Part shown: positions 14,445 through 26,689 of the stretch, piece by piece
How positions within the stretch are numbered: the first letter of the stretch is position 1
How the letters are laid out: every line of letters starts with the position of its first letter
DNA from: Membranipora membranacea
Lineage: Eukaryota > Bryozoa > Gymnolaemata > Cheilostomatida > Membraniporidae
DNA length: 60,000 nucleotides
Assembly (NCBI GenBank): GCA_914767715.1
Contig: OU612065.1
Location: 2,482,001 to 2,542,000, forward strand
Direction of reading: 5' to 3'
Program-made: the position numbers and the translations under genes
The notes under the pieces: generated by a model
What the model was told of the DNA's origin: nothing
What the model saw: the letters and a program-made list of their open reading frames with translations, nothing else
Databases searched by the model: none

Positions 14445-17400
14445 CTATATAATAAATATGTATAAAATGTATATGATGACGAGCAGCAGTTATATAAAAG
14501 CTAGATTAACTAACCAGATGATAAATTGTAGAGAAAGGCAAGGTCAGCTGGAATCTCTAATCCGATGATGGCTTTCAGTTCCTGTCTCGTCAGCTCCTGC
14601 ATAATCACACAATTCTTTACTTATTCAAGAAATTAAAATAATGGGCTCAATCTTGTACATCAACTCTGTGTTCTAAACTAGGCTACATGCGAGCAGAGAT
14701 GCAAATCTCAGAATGAGCTCATACACAAATTCTTCATTACACAATGCTACACAGTGCTCAAAGTGCTACTAATGTTTACATTGGCTTTCAGGCTTAGCTT
14801 AGCTATTTGCTGCACCTGAGAAACTTTTCCATAATGGATCAACAACATAATATTTGTCTAAATGAGATAAGCCCACGCTTAGTTAACTCCCAAGTTAACT
14901 GAAGCCTGAAAGGTTTCTGAGCAGCACATTTGTGTCAACTGTTGAGAGGACATACAATAGAAAGTCTGCGCCCTGCTATAATCAGACGGCTTTCAGCAAA
15001 CTGATATCAACTAGCTTGATACATCTCTCTACAATGACTGTATGGTCATTGCGAACAGGGACTTTCGTTTTTCACGATATCTAGCCATCAGTTAAATTAT
15101 CAAGTTTTCGATACAACTGATCAATATAGATTTTCTCAAAACCATACACAGTGAAGTTCCCTCCCAATAAGCCTTATCTCTACTTTTGTTCTGCAAGGCC
15201 AGTGGCCACTGAGTTATTGCTGCTCCCAATGCCAACATGTGACAGAATAAAAGGTTGCATTATGAGCACAAGAATTGACAGAATGCTGTGTGTGCACATT
15301 ACTCACAGAGTGCGCTGCTGCTGCTGCTGCTTCCATTTTGCAGAAATATCATATGTAAAGTATGCTGCTCTGATACAAAATTAGGTAACTTAATGTAACT
15401 TGTAGTGGATTGGCACTACAGCGAACTGGAGCTGAAGCACTTGCCGCTCATTGATCCAGACTAACAATAACATCAAGTCTAGTAATACCTCGCTAACTTA
15501 TTGTTCTCAACACAATTAACTTGGTGCAAATCCCTACAATTTCTTACTAAATATAACAATTGATAGGAATGGTGTAAGGACAACACTGACAAGCTTTTAT
15601 CAATTGAATGAAAGTGAAACTACGTATGAAGCATTTTGTTTTTTTACTAATGCTCAAGATTTAGGCTTTGGGAATGTAAGATAGCTGATGAAATTTGACA
15701 CATCAAATCACGAAAATACATTATAGATATATAATCCTGAAAGGGGATATGAGCTTCTTTATTATTTACATACCGAGTAGTTAAGTAATAAAGGCTCTTT
15801 TTAGGCGCCAGATACCGAATTGTTCATGACAGCACAAGCGTGAATCGGTTTCAGTCTGTATTTGAAAAGCGCATCGTGTGTCGGCTCAAAACCCGAGCAT
15901 GTGCCCAATCAGATAGGATAAAGCTTTTGCAATACCGTTATGCCAAAACGTACACTTGAAAGCATTTCCTACTTCTACCTACGCGACATAATCTTGCATA
16001 ATGGTTAGGTTGCAAAAAGTAAGTCAAACAATATTGTCTAGGTATAACCAAAGAACAGTCTATAGGTATAAGATGGTCAGTTCTAAAATTCATAGCGCAA
16101 ATACTCAAAACATAGTAATTATAAAGACTCTCTGTATTGTCTACCTCAATTTCATAGAGGAAATGACAGTAATAGCATAGGACACAACCACAGTGCAACT
16201 ATAGAATCACTGCTGCTAAGTTTACCATCAGTTTTGCCCAATAGGGTTTAATTTTGTTATCATTATTTACCTTTCTGATATCAGCTTCAGACCATCTGAT
16301 ATCTCGCTCTATAGTAAGCTCCACTATCATCTTCTCAAAGTGCTGACGCTGCCATCTCCTTCTCAGGTTAGCCTGACATCTACTCACATTCTTACGAAAC
16401 GCCTTGTAGGCCACTCTGAAATCCAGTTACAAGTCAGCATCAAAGAATCAATCTGAACAGGGGCGCAGGCTATCCAACCATTGTGAAATGCAATAAGTGT
16501 GATAACTAGTGGAATGCATTGTCCAGTTTCCCATTATTCAGCAAAGAAACAGGTATATAAAAGCCTAAATAAATCAAAAAATAAAATTTATAAATTATCA
16601 TTCTCGATGATGCTCTTCTCATTCTTATGTACATATCCTGCATGAAAAAGTAGCTGCATTGAACAGATTTTTTCCATTCTTATGAATTTAATTTCATCTT
16701 TTCTGCCAATAATTATGGAGAGATGTACCGAGGCATAAAGTTAGATGGGTCGCCCAAATGTGACTGACTATTAATATCTTAGCGTTTTTTTCACCAGCAA
16801 ACTTTTACCTGTGAAAGTATGCCCTCCAAAAAGCTTGAATTTTTATGGCAGCTTTGCGCTGTCTAACAAATCTCCTCCGAAGTAGAATTGCTTTGATGTT
16901 GTTCTCTATTACTTGGACTGCATGCATTACAACCTACAATCATTTTAAAAACATTCACAAGGACAATCATTTGAAATATGATAGATAGAAGGATAAAAAT
17001 ATAAAATCTTTAAAATATACAAGATACTAAGATACGACGACTTTAAATAATTAGCTTTCTCACATCACATCTGAGCTGCTCCACATGCTGATAGAAAGCT
17101 TCCTTGAGGAAGAGATGATTTGTACCCATCTGATAATCATCTACCTCCTCAGCCTCAAACTCAGCCTTCAGTATTTGTTGACAAAACTCAGAGGCATCTG
17201 TATCGTCATCAGGCTCAGCTCGGTATAAATACTCATATCTGTAACATTACACACAAGAGCTGAATGGGTTATCTGTTTGGATTTACCCAATAACTTTCCC
17301 CTGTTGACATAACAATACCCTGTATACATAGAGGGTGCTGATCTTCTCGGACACACTTGCACAGATTTTCAAATCTTGGGTGTCATTTAAACCATAATTT

Positions 17401-20400
17401 AATGATCATGTCAGAAGCAAAATCCAGTGCAAAACATGCATATGCAAGTAGTGAATCATTACAAACAAATAGATTCTGATATTTTGCTTATCTATACCTC
17501 TCTAGGAAGTCCTCACATGATAAGTGTACCGGGTACCCAGCTGATCTTATTCTTACAGTCTCTAACATTCCGGTAGCTTTGATCTGCTCTGAGACGATAT
17601 CAGTATCAAACAGCATAGCTGACTTGCTGTTGTTAGGCTTCAGACATCGAATAAACCATGGCTTACACCTGCAAAGAGAAATCAAGAGTAAGAATATCAG
17701 AACATGAGCTGACAAGTATGTTCACAAAAACCAAATACAAAAAAGCAAGTGAATATGTGTAATATAACATTTACACCAAAAGAAATATTCCTGCAGAGAT
17801 GTACATCAATTATGCTCTCTTATGTAGCCAATGCGATAAAACTCATTATTGAACCTAGCAAATTGAGTCCACACTTTTAGCATGTTAACCATTTTGTGTA
17901 TGGTTGGGTAGAAAAGACTAGATTATCTGCGCTCGACACACCTGTTTATTTTCTCTAGTAGCACAGTCAGACTGTCCTGGAATGAGGCGGCTACTGTCGG
18001 AGTTCTGGGTTTGAGTGTTGTTATTCTACCTGTGATCTTATTCAGATGTCTCATGGAGCTTGATTCTTTGTGATCAGAGAATACCTGTGATACTATCTGA
18101 AATGTTAAAATAAGTGGTCATTGGTATGGAGTTTCTATTAACTCTGTAATCAGCGATGAATTATTACGTGTAGATGTACCATTTTAGATTTATTTGGAGT
18201 TGTTGAAACATGTCATTTAATGAGACAACTCCAAAGGTATGATTCCAGTAGGCTAGTGAACTGAGTATACCAATGAGTCTCACCTTATTCTTGCTGGAAC
18301 ATAACAGGTCTACTATATCTGATCTGAGCATATCCTTATTCTTCTGAATGAAGCCTCTAACGCTGTATGTTACCTGAGCAGCGTAGTGCTGTACAGAAAA
18401 CTCCAGGCGTTCAGTTTTTGGCTTGACATATAAATCGTTCTCATCATGGTGAGAATTTATCTTGTCAAGATAAGTCTGATCTGTGGCCTGTTGTTTGGAA
18501 AATCACATTAATGAATGAGCAGATTGAAGGTACAAAAAATCAACAACAAATGAGAGCCCGGCTTCTTAAAAACTTGCAAGTAAGACACTGGGAAAATTTA
18601 CAACTCAAATGCTATACATGATGCCTTTCAGCGGTGTTCTATGCATAAGAATTAGATATTTCTTGGTAGTAGGATTGCAAAACAAATAATTGTCTGTAAT
18701 TCCCGAGAGAAGCGTCCACGTTTGAAGTTATCACACTTATACAGATCAATTGCATTATGTAGGAATTTCAATATGAAAGAAGAGTTCACACAAATACTGA
18801 AGGCTTGATGTTCACCTTGGGGAATTGTGACTCGTCATCTAATACTCTTAGTAAACCATGAGGTTTGAGAGAGAATAACTCCACAGTCTCTTCATTATCT
18901 GGGAGCTCGAGAGACTCCCATTCTATCCCCTCCCCACTATATCTGTCCTGCTCCATCTCAAATACAGCTTTGTTGAAGAGATGCTGTAGCTGCTCATTAG
19001 CGTAGTTTATACACAGCTGCTCAAAACTGTTTTCTCGGAAATTCTTGAATTTGAAAAATATGCATGCCAAGACTTTCGGTATCGATGTCAATGTAATGTA
19101 AAGGTGCAACAATTCAGAATAACAAGTCAAGGTTTTGCTGAAAAATTACAAAATAATCATGCTACCGGCCATCATTGACCATCCATGGCATGTTCTCATA
19201 TGCTTCACAGTATACAATCTGATCTATTCTGAGCACATTAACAGAAATAGAAGTCCGCTCTCAGCTTCAATGGTACATCAATTTAACCTGAACTACAAAT
19301 GCCCAGTACATCGATATTATTATTAGTAATTGGATTGTATTGGCTTAACAATACAGTGGAGCATTAACTCAAGGGAGGTTATGCGCCACGGCCAACTACA
19401 GATCTAAATAATATAAGGTCACCTATCTCCTTACCTCAAAACCAAAAATATCGAGAAGAGCGATGGATTTATTCTGATAGGCAGTCGGGTTGATTCTGCG
19501 GTTTATTTTATGTACTAGCCATGTATAGAGCTGAGAATAGAGAGCTTTAGCCAGAGCGTCTCTGGTGTTCAGAGCATCGGATAGTGACAGTGATACTGAT
19601 ACCTGCTCACCTCGTATTATCTGTCAGGTAAAGTATAATCGCAATATGTGAATATCGAGTGGCTCAAAACAGGCTGCTGTGTAATGTATTCTTTCCTGGT
19701 ATGATAATATATGTGTCTGGCTCATGTGACACTAGATGATGCACAGTAGAGGTACACACAATACACGGATACTACTGACCATGAATCTTGACGTGAGAAG
19801 AGGTGTTAGTTTGCTGTTGTTAATCTGTAACTGTTTGGATATAATCGGTACCAGCTCATCTGTATCAATGACAAGTATCTCCTTCCCATGAGCAATCTAT
19901 AATACAGCAAAGTGATCAGACAGAGTACTGAAACTAACAAAAAAACAGGAGTAACAACAAAAAAACAGGAGTATTTGTAATATGGAGGAACATAATGAAT
20001 TCCAAAGGTGACTTATTGCAATTCCTCGCGTAGATCATCGGGAGGTCTTATGAGATAACTAGACACATGCCTGTTCATGCTGGGTGTACTCCATGTTACC
20101 GAGATGTAAGATTGAGGCAAGTATATCGAAAACTGACTGCTTCTCTTGCTGTGAAAACTTGAGCACTTCAAAACATTGCATGGAGCGAATAAAGTCCTGG
20201 CCGTCTGATTTGCCATCTATCTGCCATTTTTCAAACTGTAAAACACAACTCCTGAATTGTCTACATTGTAGAATTATAATTGAATCATGACTCTGTGCAA
20301 AGAGTGCGATTCGCAACAAGTAAAGTTCTAAATATAATTTCCTGCAAGTGAAATAAATGGGTAATTAGTTACTGTAGCAAAATAGAGGATGAATGAGATT

Positions 20401-22851
20401 GTCTTACTTTATTGAGATACTGATAATCCTTGGGTTGTTTGAGATGTAGCTTTTCTCTAACTCCTGGTGAGATTCCGGCAAGAAACTCATAGAATATGTG
20501 GAAGTTCCTCTCACCATAGTGCTGATGTACTATTCTAGATTTCTCGAGGAGATATTGTGACAAACGTGCCCCAAGTATCCTACCACTACAGTTTTAAATA
20601 AAGAGAAAGACTGCAGAGGCTATATAGTGGAGTTCAACTTACACTGATTTTCTTTTATAAAGCAACGAGTTATATTCATGAGAGACAAAAATTGTGTTTT
20701 TTCCTGCGTTTTCTTTTGACTCCTAATGGCAATATTCACCAAAATGATTACGGCAGTCAATAATATGTAAAGAAAAATCATAATTATTATCCAAATTATT
20801 CAGGACTGGCTGTTACTGCAAGCAAAGAATATTGGCCCTTTCGGTTTTAGTTATTTGTTGAAATCAGTCAAGTTATTCAGACATAATTTGGTGGTCCCCA
20901 GTGGTTTAAACTAAGTGGTGCATACTGTATAATAACTTACCAATCGTAGATAATCTCGAGATACTTGCCGACTCTGCTTGAGTTGTGATTTCTGATAGTT
21001 TTAGCGTTACCGAATGACTCGAGTATAGGGGTGGCTTCTAATATCTGCTCCGTTACAGTAGATCGTGTCGAGGCGTTCACTTTAGCCAGATATTCCAGTA
21101 ACAGCTTCACAGTCTCTGTCTTTCCTGACCCGCTCTCACCGCTGAGATAGATATACTAACTTTAGGATATCAATTTCCTCTACGAGAAAAATTGCCTGAG
21201 GTCTTTTCTGCTGGCAGCGTGTGTGATCAAAGAGGTCAAGCATATTTTGCCTCCTGCTAGGTCAACTTTATCGAACATGAGCATTGAGATATTAGTAGGA
21301 TTATTGTATGAGACATTTACCTGACCAGGAGACATTGATCTTGACTATCTCTCACCATATGTGTGAATATCTCATTCCCAATAGCAAACAAATGTCTACA
21401 ATCAGCAAACATTGTAAACTCATCAAATACAGTCAGGAGGAAAAGTAGCATCATTAAAGTCACTATAGTGATGATGTTACACTGACCTCTGAACTATGGG
21501 ATAGTATATAAGGAAATTGTGTGTTTTTACAACAAAGTTGGTCTCCAGAATGTAGACTTTTAGAATCTAAACACAAGAATATCTGATGTAGGACCATAGA
21601 CTTAATATATTAAGTCTAGGTGTAGGACCAATTGGTCCATCCTTTCTATGCCACCATATATCATAGATTTGGTGTGAAGATTCACTACAAATAATAATAC
21701 TTATATTTCAAAAATCACATTTTTCTTTCTGTGCAGTAAATAATAGAGAAATCTCTTAAAACTGCTAAATATTCATTACAGAGTAGTAATTTGTTTGTTA
21801 ACTTACGGAGGATTTGTCACGCCTATAATACCGCCATCGTACTGCTTCACGAGTCTGTCTGTGTATATGGGTAACTGTCTGTAAGGATTAACTGCTACCA
21901 TAATACTGCCGATATAAGTCTGAATGAGAAATAATACGGATAAGTTCAAGCAATGGAGCAATCAACTCAAAGCCACTACTTTCCAGATCAATTCTGGTAT
22001 GGCCTGAAGACTTATTGGTAGACGAAGGGCATTTTTCAAGAAAGACACTACAGAAAAGAGAGAGTAACTGTTATTATAATACTTATAGGATATACTCACA
22101 TATATAAGGTTAGCTTTATAGCGAATCCGAAGATTGAGTAAGATGGTATCCTCTGACAGATCTCTGCAACAAGCGGAAAATTCAATCAATCCAAAAATCT
22201 TCCCAAAACATTTTACAAAGCGGCATCGAGTTCATGCACAAAAAATTTCTTTCTGATCAATGAACTATGCTATTGAGAAGTAAATACAACTAGTGGTTAG
22301 TTTCGATAGCTAGGGGTAACTAAATGTAAGCTAAAACCGAGCTCGCTGACAAAGGTGGCAGTAACTGTTAAATATTGAGGTCGAGTAAGTATTTCAGGCC
22401 TGGTTGAAAGGCAATCATTTCCTCCTGCTTTCTAATCCAGCAAGTATTTTTTGTCAATGTCTTAAAAGTTGCACAGGTCATAGATGTTTTTTCTCTAATT
22501 GGTGAGAAATTTACAACTCAGCTCATAGAGATAGCAGCCCCATGAGATGTTGAAATAATGGACGCTAAATATGCCACAATAATGTCCTTACTCGAGTTGT
22601 AACATGTCATCAACAGAGCTGGTTGAGCTGAGATCGCCTCGGACCAGCCAAGTAGGTTTCTTCTCAGTAGGAGGAGATTCCTTCTTCTCATCCCCCCACA
22701 GAAACTCTGACTCATCCTCTCCATCTGATGTGTCAGCGGCCGTAGCATCCTTCTCCTCCTCTCTGACTTTGTATATATCATGTATAACTGGATTAGGCAC
22801 AGGGTCCTTGAATATATATGTTTTAGGTACTGCTTGTCGTGCCTCGGTCAT
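794..22851 (-). CDS. Unconventional myosin, class XV-like (motor, IQ, MyTH4, long tail)
   Basis: Actin-based motor ATPase. Thirty-one exons (minus strand, 5' to 3'): 22592-22851, 22100-22163, 21807-21919, 21321-21395, 20941-21141, 20408-20585, 20071-20235, 19780-19896, 19435-19620, 18816-19043, 18284-18487, 17942-18096, 17498-17668, 17064-17238, 16809-16933, 16271-16415, 14515-14596, 13686-13918, 13032-13148, 11837-11958, 11471-11713, 10866-11075, 8261-8581, 7611-7778, 6915-7012, 5849-6340, 5392-5570, 5106-5265, 4568-4599, 1441-4467, 794-1156. They sum to 8409 nt, 2802 residues, in frame. Motor about 85-765: P-loop GESGSGKT 172-179, switch [10 protein letters not shown] 222-230, switch II DIFGFE 448-453, actin-binding [10 protein letters not shown] near 652. 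IQ neck about 765-855, with [11 protein letters not shown] clearest. MyTH4 about 885-1085, then a FERM F1-like segment to about 1180. The tail is rich in S, T, P, N and charge. The MyTH4 domain, F1 segment and FDP tail motifs favour class XV; VII or another MyTH4 class is possible. No SH3 or second MyTH4-FERM is visible, so the 3' end is uncertain. Confidence 0.9.
1441..4467 (-). other. Giant 3,027-nt exon encoding a disordered myosin tail
   Basis: This single exon (residues about 1674-2682 of the myosin) is open for 1,009 codons. It lies between a TTTGCAG acceptor and a CAG|GTGATT donor. The product is dominated by S, T, P, N, K and Q. A basic patch KKRRRRG and a nearby W-rich segment ([15 protein letters not shown], then [18 protein letters not shown], roughly plus-strand 3235-3400) look like the only ordered or helical part. 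The C-terminal end is rich in P, A and L with short near-repeats ([13 protein letters not shown]). I recognise no domain. Confidence 0.8.
5106..5570 (-). repeat. Duplicated W-V ... LKG(N/D)GD module in two adjacent myosin exons
   Basis: Exons 5392-5570 and 5106-5265 encode related segments. The first has [11 protein letters not shown] followed by [10 protein letters not shown]. The second has [13 protein letters not shown] followed by [10 protein letters not shown]. Spacing is similar, and each module fills nearly one exon. The FDP-type motif resembles short motifs I recall from the linker of vertebrate myosin XV, which is one reason for the class assignment. An ancient exon duplication is the simplest reading. 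Confidence 0.6.
8755..10651. repeat. Large intronic inverted repeat (arms about 210 bp)
   Basis: 8755-8970 is repeated in reverse complement at 10447-10651, with shared landmarks such as GAAAGACATTGAGACATCA and CATTAAGATATCATCCCCATC. A third, partial direct copy lies at about 9041-9113. Around the left arm, GGAAAACGCGGAAA-type words recur. The whole unit sits inside the 2.3 kb myosin intron between exons 10866-11075 and 8261-8581, which makes that intron one of the longest in the gene. It is probably a mobile element with subterminal repeats; no transposase frame was seen. Confidence 0.75.
9150..9360. repeat. Possible SINE-like block ending in an ACTTAG tandem
   Basis: A locally GC-richer block lies inside the inverted-repeat unit. 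It contains a near-palindromic GAGGGGATAACCCTCTC and ends in tandem ACTTAGACTTAGACT, like the short tandem tails of some SINEs. I see no clear A and B boxes, so this is only a suspicion. Confidence 0.3.
11959..13031. other. Myosin intron, no other feature seen
   Basis: 1.07 kb of AT-rich intron between exons 13032-13148 and 11837-11958. I see no coding homology, element termini or hairpins here. Confidence 0.5.
14414..14442. repeat. (TA)n microsatellite
   Basis: Uninterrupted TA dinucleotide run in the myosin intron upstream of exon 14515-14596. Confidence 0.9.
14597..16270. other. Long myosin intron, no other feature seen
   Basis: 1.67 kb intron between the last IQ-neck exon and the exon that leads into MyTH4. 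A short CTG run occurs near 15315. I see no gene or element termini. Confidence 0.5.
21587..21630. repeat. 22-bp perfect palindrome between 10-bp direct repeats
   Basis: TAGACTTAATATATTAAGTCTA (21597-21618) is a perfect palindrome followed by GG. The decamer TGTAGGACCA occurs immediately before it (21587-21596) and again at 21621-21630. The arrangement looks like a target-site duplication around a tiny palindromic insertion, within a myosin intron. Confidence 0.75.
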
Positions 22852-23898
22852 CTTGGTTTACTATGAGAAAAAATATAAAGTTCATCAATCCTCATGATAC
22901 AGCAGTGATAAGTGATATTACACATAAATATAGCAGCACAGTAAGAATATGGGTACTTACCAAGTGAAAAATTGTTAGAAAAGGACCACCATCACACAAC
23001 TCATACCCACGGATGAGAAGAACCTTCTCATCTAAATATACGCTGAGCACTGAGCCAACAAATCAAAGGAATTACTAACAAGATATATGTATAATAGTGA
23101 GGTCCCAATAGTAAAGTCCCACAGGAGAAAAAAGGTGTGCAAGAAGGTGATTGGTGGAGATGAAAAGATTATCATAATCAACTGTACACTGTACATCGGT
23201 ATGTACAATGACAGGTAATTCGGAATTCCCGAGATGGCTGACTGTTCTGTGAAGTTGAAATTCCATCGACCTCAAAAACACTGAAAAATTATTATGATGT
23301 AAAACTATGTATTAGAAAATAACAGATCACAGTGTAGGACTTCTAAAGTTAATATTAGTCAAAAAGTCAGCAGCGTATATGAGATGCGTTATGCCACAAT
23401 AGTTTTGGCAGATTATATCATAAGAAAACTATGACAAAAATAAACTAGACTAAAAGAACACATATATAACAGTGCATAATCACCTACATGAACACAGAAT
23501 AACTATGATGATACACAACAAATAAAGTTTAACATATTTTCACAATCACAAAAATACATACATACGGACATGTAACATGGAACTGTTTGTTATGGTTTGT
23601 TTTTGTTAGTAGGTTATATAGAACTGGCTATTAAAGTATAAGGGATATAACAGTGAATTACAAGATACTTCGCGCAGTTCTGAGAGAGAAATAGTAGCAA
23701 TGGCAATAATAAAAGACAACATGATTAGCTCCATTTTTGTGATAATTTGTCACTGAACACATGAGGGGAGATTATTCTGAAAATAGCTCATAATAAACAC
23801 TTAGTGATAATATCAGCGTCAGGACTAGAATTAGCCCTATCTCTTACCCCCCCCCCCCTCCTGTCCAATAGAGTAAAGACAATCTCATGTGAGAGTTT
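22852..23898. other. Intergenic spacer upstream of the myosin gene
   Basis: About 1 kb between the myosin start codon and the stop codon of the next minus-strand gene. It should hold the myosin promoter and 5' UTR. The ATG is preceded by CCAAG, which could be a splice acceptor or plain leader. No TATA box or other element can be claimed. Confidence 0.4.
23847..23858. repeat. Poly-C tract (12 C)
   Basis: Run of twelve C residues about 40 bp downstream of the stop codon of the minus-strand gene at 23899-25768, so a poly-G in its transcript. Homopolymer length is prone to sequencing error. Confidence 0.85.
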
Positions 23899-25768
23899 TT
23901 AGTAGCCACTAAATGTAGGGATAATGACGTTGGTCTTGCTGAGACTTTTTGCGAGTTGTTTATGATCCTTAACAGCAGCTTGTACCATTCTACGAGGGGT
24001 CTTTGCTAGTGGACTCTCATCTGCATCAGCAGTTGCTTTTCTGTAAAGAAAGTTAACAAATCATTACCATCATAAACTTATTTTATTGAACAAGCAATAA
24101 ACTAACATAACCCAAAGGGCTGTTTCAGCAGCCAAAGTTAAATTATAATGATAGTTTATAGATTATGAACATGAACTTTGAGTGGTGCAACCACAAAACC
24201 GAGAGACCAAATAACCAAATCTGTATCCGTGCTGATAGGGGTGATCTGAGTGAAGGAGAGCTTTGTTGCAACTAAAGGCGAATACTTCATAAGTAAAGAA
24301 GTGCAGAAGAGGTGATTTGGGCATTCCTTCCCTAATTCTGGAGGGCATGTTACGTTACCATCTTCCTATACATGAATGTACATAGAACTGCATTTTCTGT
24401 AGATGAGACGTTGTAAAAGAAAGGGAAGATAATCGTTCTTGCAGGTCTAAGTTAGTTTTTTGGGTCTAGATAGTGAAAAAAACAAATGAGCGAGTTTTTT
24501 TCAAGCCAAGCATCAATGGCAGAACACAGCTGAACACATTGTCAATATATTACATTGAAGATGTATAAGTGTTGTATTACAAAAAAAAATATTTAGAATT
24601 TTTAAAATTCAAATGTCGGCCATGATAAGCCAATGAGTACTCCTAGGATAAGACTTTTGTTTAAAGACTTAGGGTGATAATACAATTGCCTATTGATTTA
24701 AAGCAGTTAAAAACCTTAGGGAACAACCACCCTAGCCCTATACATTTTAGTTCTTTAGGGATTCCATCAAAAACTTTTGTGAACACTCCACACCAACATC
24801 TAGTGATGACAGGTCAATGTACTGGCCAATGAGAAGAGTGCTAACTATTTCCAAAGCATTCCATTAGCACTCATGAATTCGTGTTTTCCTAATTTATTTG
24901 AATGATTGTTCATTTTATCCAAGATTAGTGCTTACCTTTTTGAGATACTTGTGAAGCTATCATTGCCAGGTGTCTCAATGCAGAATGGGCTATACATCTT
25001 CAATGTTAGAGGTGATGAAATGCTTTTAGATTTAAGACGGTCAGATCTACGTGGGGTGGTGTATGCTCCATTTACCATGGATGGTTTCTCCCGCAGAGTT
25101 ATCTTCTTTGACTGTTTACCACCTCGCAGTCGCTACAATGACACCAGTATATACAGTATCACAGGACCCGGAGATGTAGTCATCACTGGGTCCACATTCA
25201 GACATGAGAATGCTAATAAAGTATTAAGTTAATTATATGAGTCTAGAAAAAGAAAAGTCAATCTGTTGGACAAGTATGTTTTTTTTCAAAAACATATTGC
25301 TTCTTACAATCATGTTTTATCCATATAATATGACCTTATAGCCAGCGCTTGGTTCTTATAGTGTGAGTGTGAGGTTGAGGAATTCTGGTAATGGTTACTT
25401 GACATGTATCGGTTACCTACCTGTCCTATATGAGTGAGTGCAGACTTAACTGTGGACAGTCCCAGAAATGTCCCAGTCTGCATACCTTTCTTAGCTTCAG
25501 CGGGATGTGATCTCTCGGAGGTTTTGGCATTTTCCTTCCCAACACCGATTGGTGTGCTTGTTGATCGAACATTTGCAAAACTTTCGCAGGATTTTCTTTT
25601 TTCAGAGCTGCGAATTCTAGAATATCCTCTGCAATATTCATCACTGATTTCCTTGATAGGAGTTATCTTCATGGTAGGAGGAGTTTCGAACATGTTAAAC
25701 TCCGTGGTAGACAAAGTATTATAACTTCTCCGCTTGCGAAGACTGAGAGTGCGTCTGAGTTTAGACAT
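23899..25768 (-). CDS. Unrecognised basic protein with KEN and CDK-type motifs
   Basis: Three exons: 25421-25768, 24936-25132 and 23899-24040. They sum to 687 nt, 228 residues and TAA, in frame with consensus splice sites. I do not recognise the family. The protein is rich in K, R, S and T, with no membrane segment or signal peptide. Visible short motifs are RRTLSLRKRRS near the N terminus, FETPP, GKENAK (a KEN-box match), RRSDRLKSKS, SPLAKTPRRM (minimal CDK site) and a C terminus ending IIPTFSGY. Together these resemble short, disordered cell-cycle regulators degraded by APC/C, but that is inference from motifs that also occur by chance. The ATG at 25768 follows an acceptor-like TTTACAG at 25784, so a 5' UTR intron or an additional upstream coding exon is possible. 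Confidence 0.65.
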
Positions 25769-25784
25769 TTTAGAAAATCGCACC

Positions 25785-26060
25785 TGTAAATAGATTACAA
25801 ACTTTGTTTTTCAACGAATCTCCTAGGACCTAGACTATCCATATTTCTAAGGATGAAGGGTTTGCTTCAATCAGATGCAACAAAAAGAACAAGTTGTGGC
25901 GAAGAGAAGCCTGGGAATATGGCTAATTAGATGAACCAACAGCATGCAAATATAGGATATCACAGAGCTTTCTCTCTATGGAAGGTCATATCTGAACAAC
26001 ATATGCGACCACTGGTTAGTACTCATATAATTTAGATTTAGATTTATTTGGTAATATTGT
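25785..26060. other. Spacer, nothing recognised
   Basis: AT-rich sequence between the small gene and the first retrotransposon fragment. It should contain the small gene's promoter, but no motif is distinctive. Confidence 0.4.
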
Positions 26061-26070
26061 CAATGACATA

Positions 26071-26673
26071 TTACAATGAAAGTGTTGGAATGTCTCTGTT
26101 ATTTAAAATCTTAATACTAACAGGTATAAAACTATTTAGAAATCTGCTGGTCCTTACTTTTGGCAAAAGGTATTGGGATCTTGGGCATGAATAGCAGTTA
26201 TTTAAAATATGTTCATCCCAGTTGGCATAGTTTGTGGCTAAAATATGAATCCTTTCGACTACATAGCTAGTTATATCTATAGAAAAATTGTTACGGATAA
26301 AATGTTTAAAAAGTCGGGTTCGTTCTTGAACAGTTGATGAAAAATACCACAACTCGATATTTTAAGTAAGAATGGAAATAAGCGTTTTGATTAAATGATC
26401 TTTCTGAGAGACACTATGCTTAAAATGTTTAAATTTGGAAAAAGCATAGAATCTTGAGCGTAACTTGCTATTAATACATAAAGAGTTCTCATGCCATTTA
26501 AGGCTATTACTAAAAGTAGTATCAAGGTATTTAAAATGATTAACTTTATCAATTACACTACCATTAATGTATAAAATATCACAAACAGTAAAAGTTCTAC
26601 TGAAACTCAGAACCAAATCACTTTTCACACAGGAAAAGCCGAATAGGAGGGGGCGTTTGCATTCTCTGCTCAC
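26071..26673 (-). mobile_element. Non-LTR retrotransposon fragment (C-terminal reverse transcriptase part)
   Basis: Minus-strand frame with the typical LINE segment after the polymerase core: VNHFKYLDTTFSNSLKW (the KYLG-type motif), then LRSRFYAFSKFKHF. One in-frame TAA near 26362 is followed in the same frame by WYFSSTVQERTRLFKHFI. The catalytic YADD part is absent, so the copy is 5'-truncated and dead. It differs in sequence from the neighbouring plus-strand element. Confidence 0.75.
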
Positions 26674-26689
26674 CCAGCCTTAATGCCCA

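Noticed and set aside
22851-25768. The small gene at 23899-25768 as the N-terminal part of the myosin
   Set aside because: Its last exon ends in a stop codon, and the myosin has its own ATG with a normal short N-terminal extension before the motor.
25769-25783. Start of the small protein at the GTG at 25783
   Set aside because: GTG follows directly after a TTTACAG acceptor, so it is the first intronless base after splicing and not a start codon. The ATG at 25768 is preferred.
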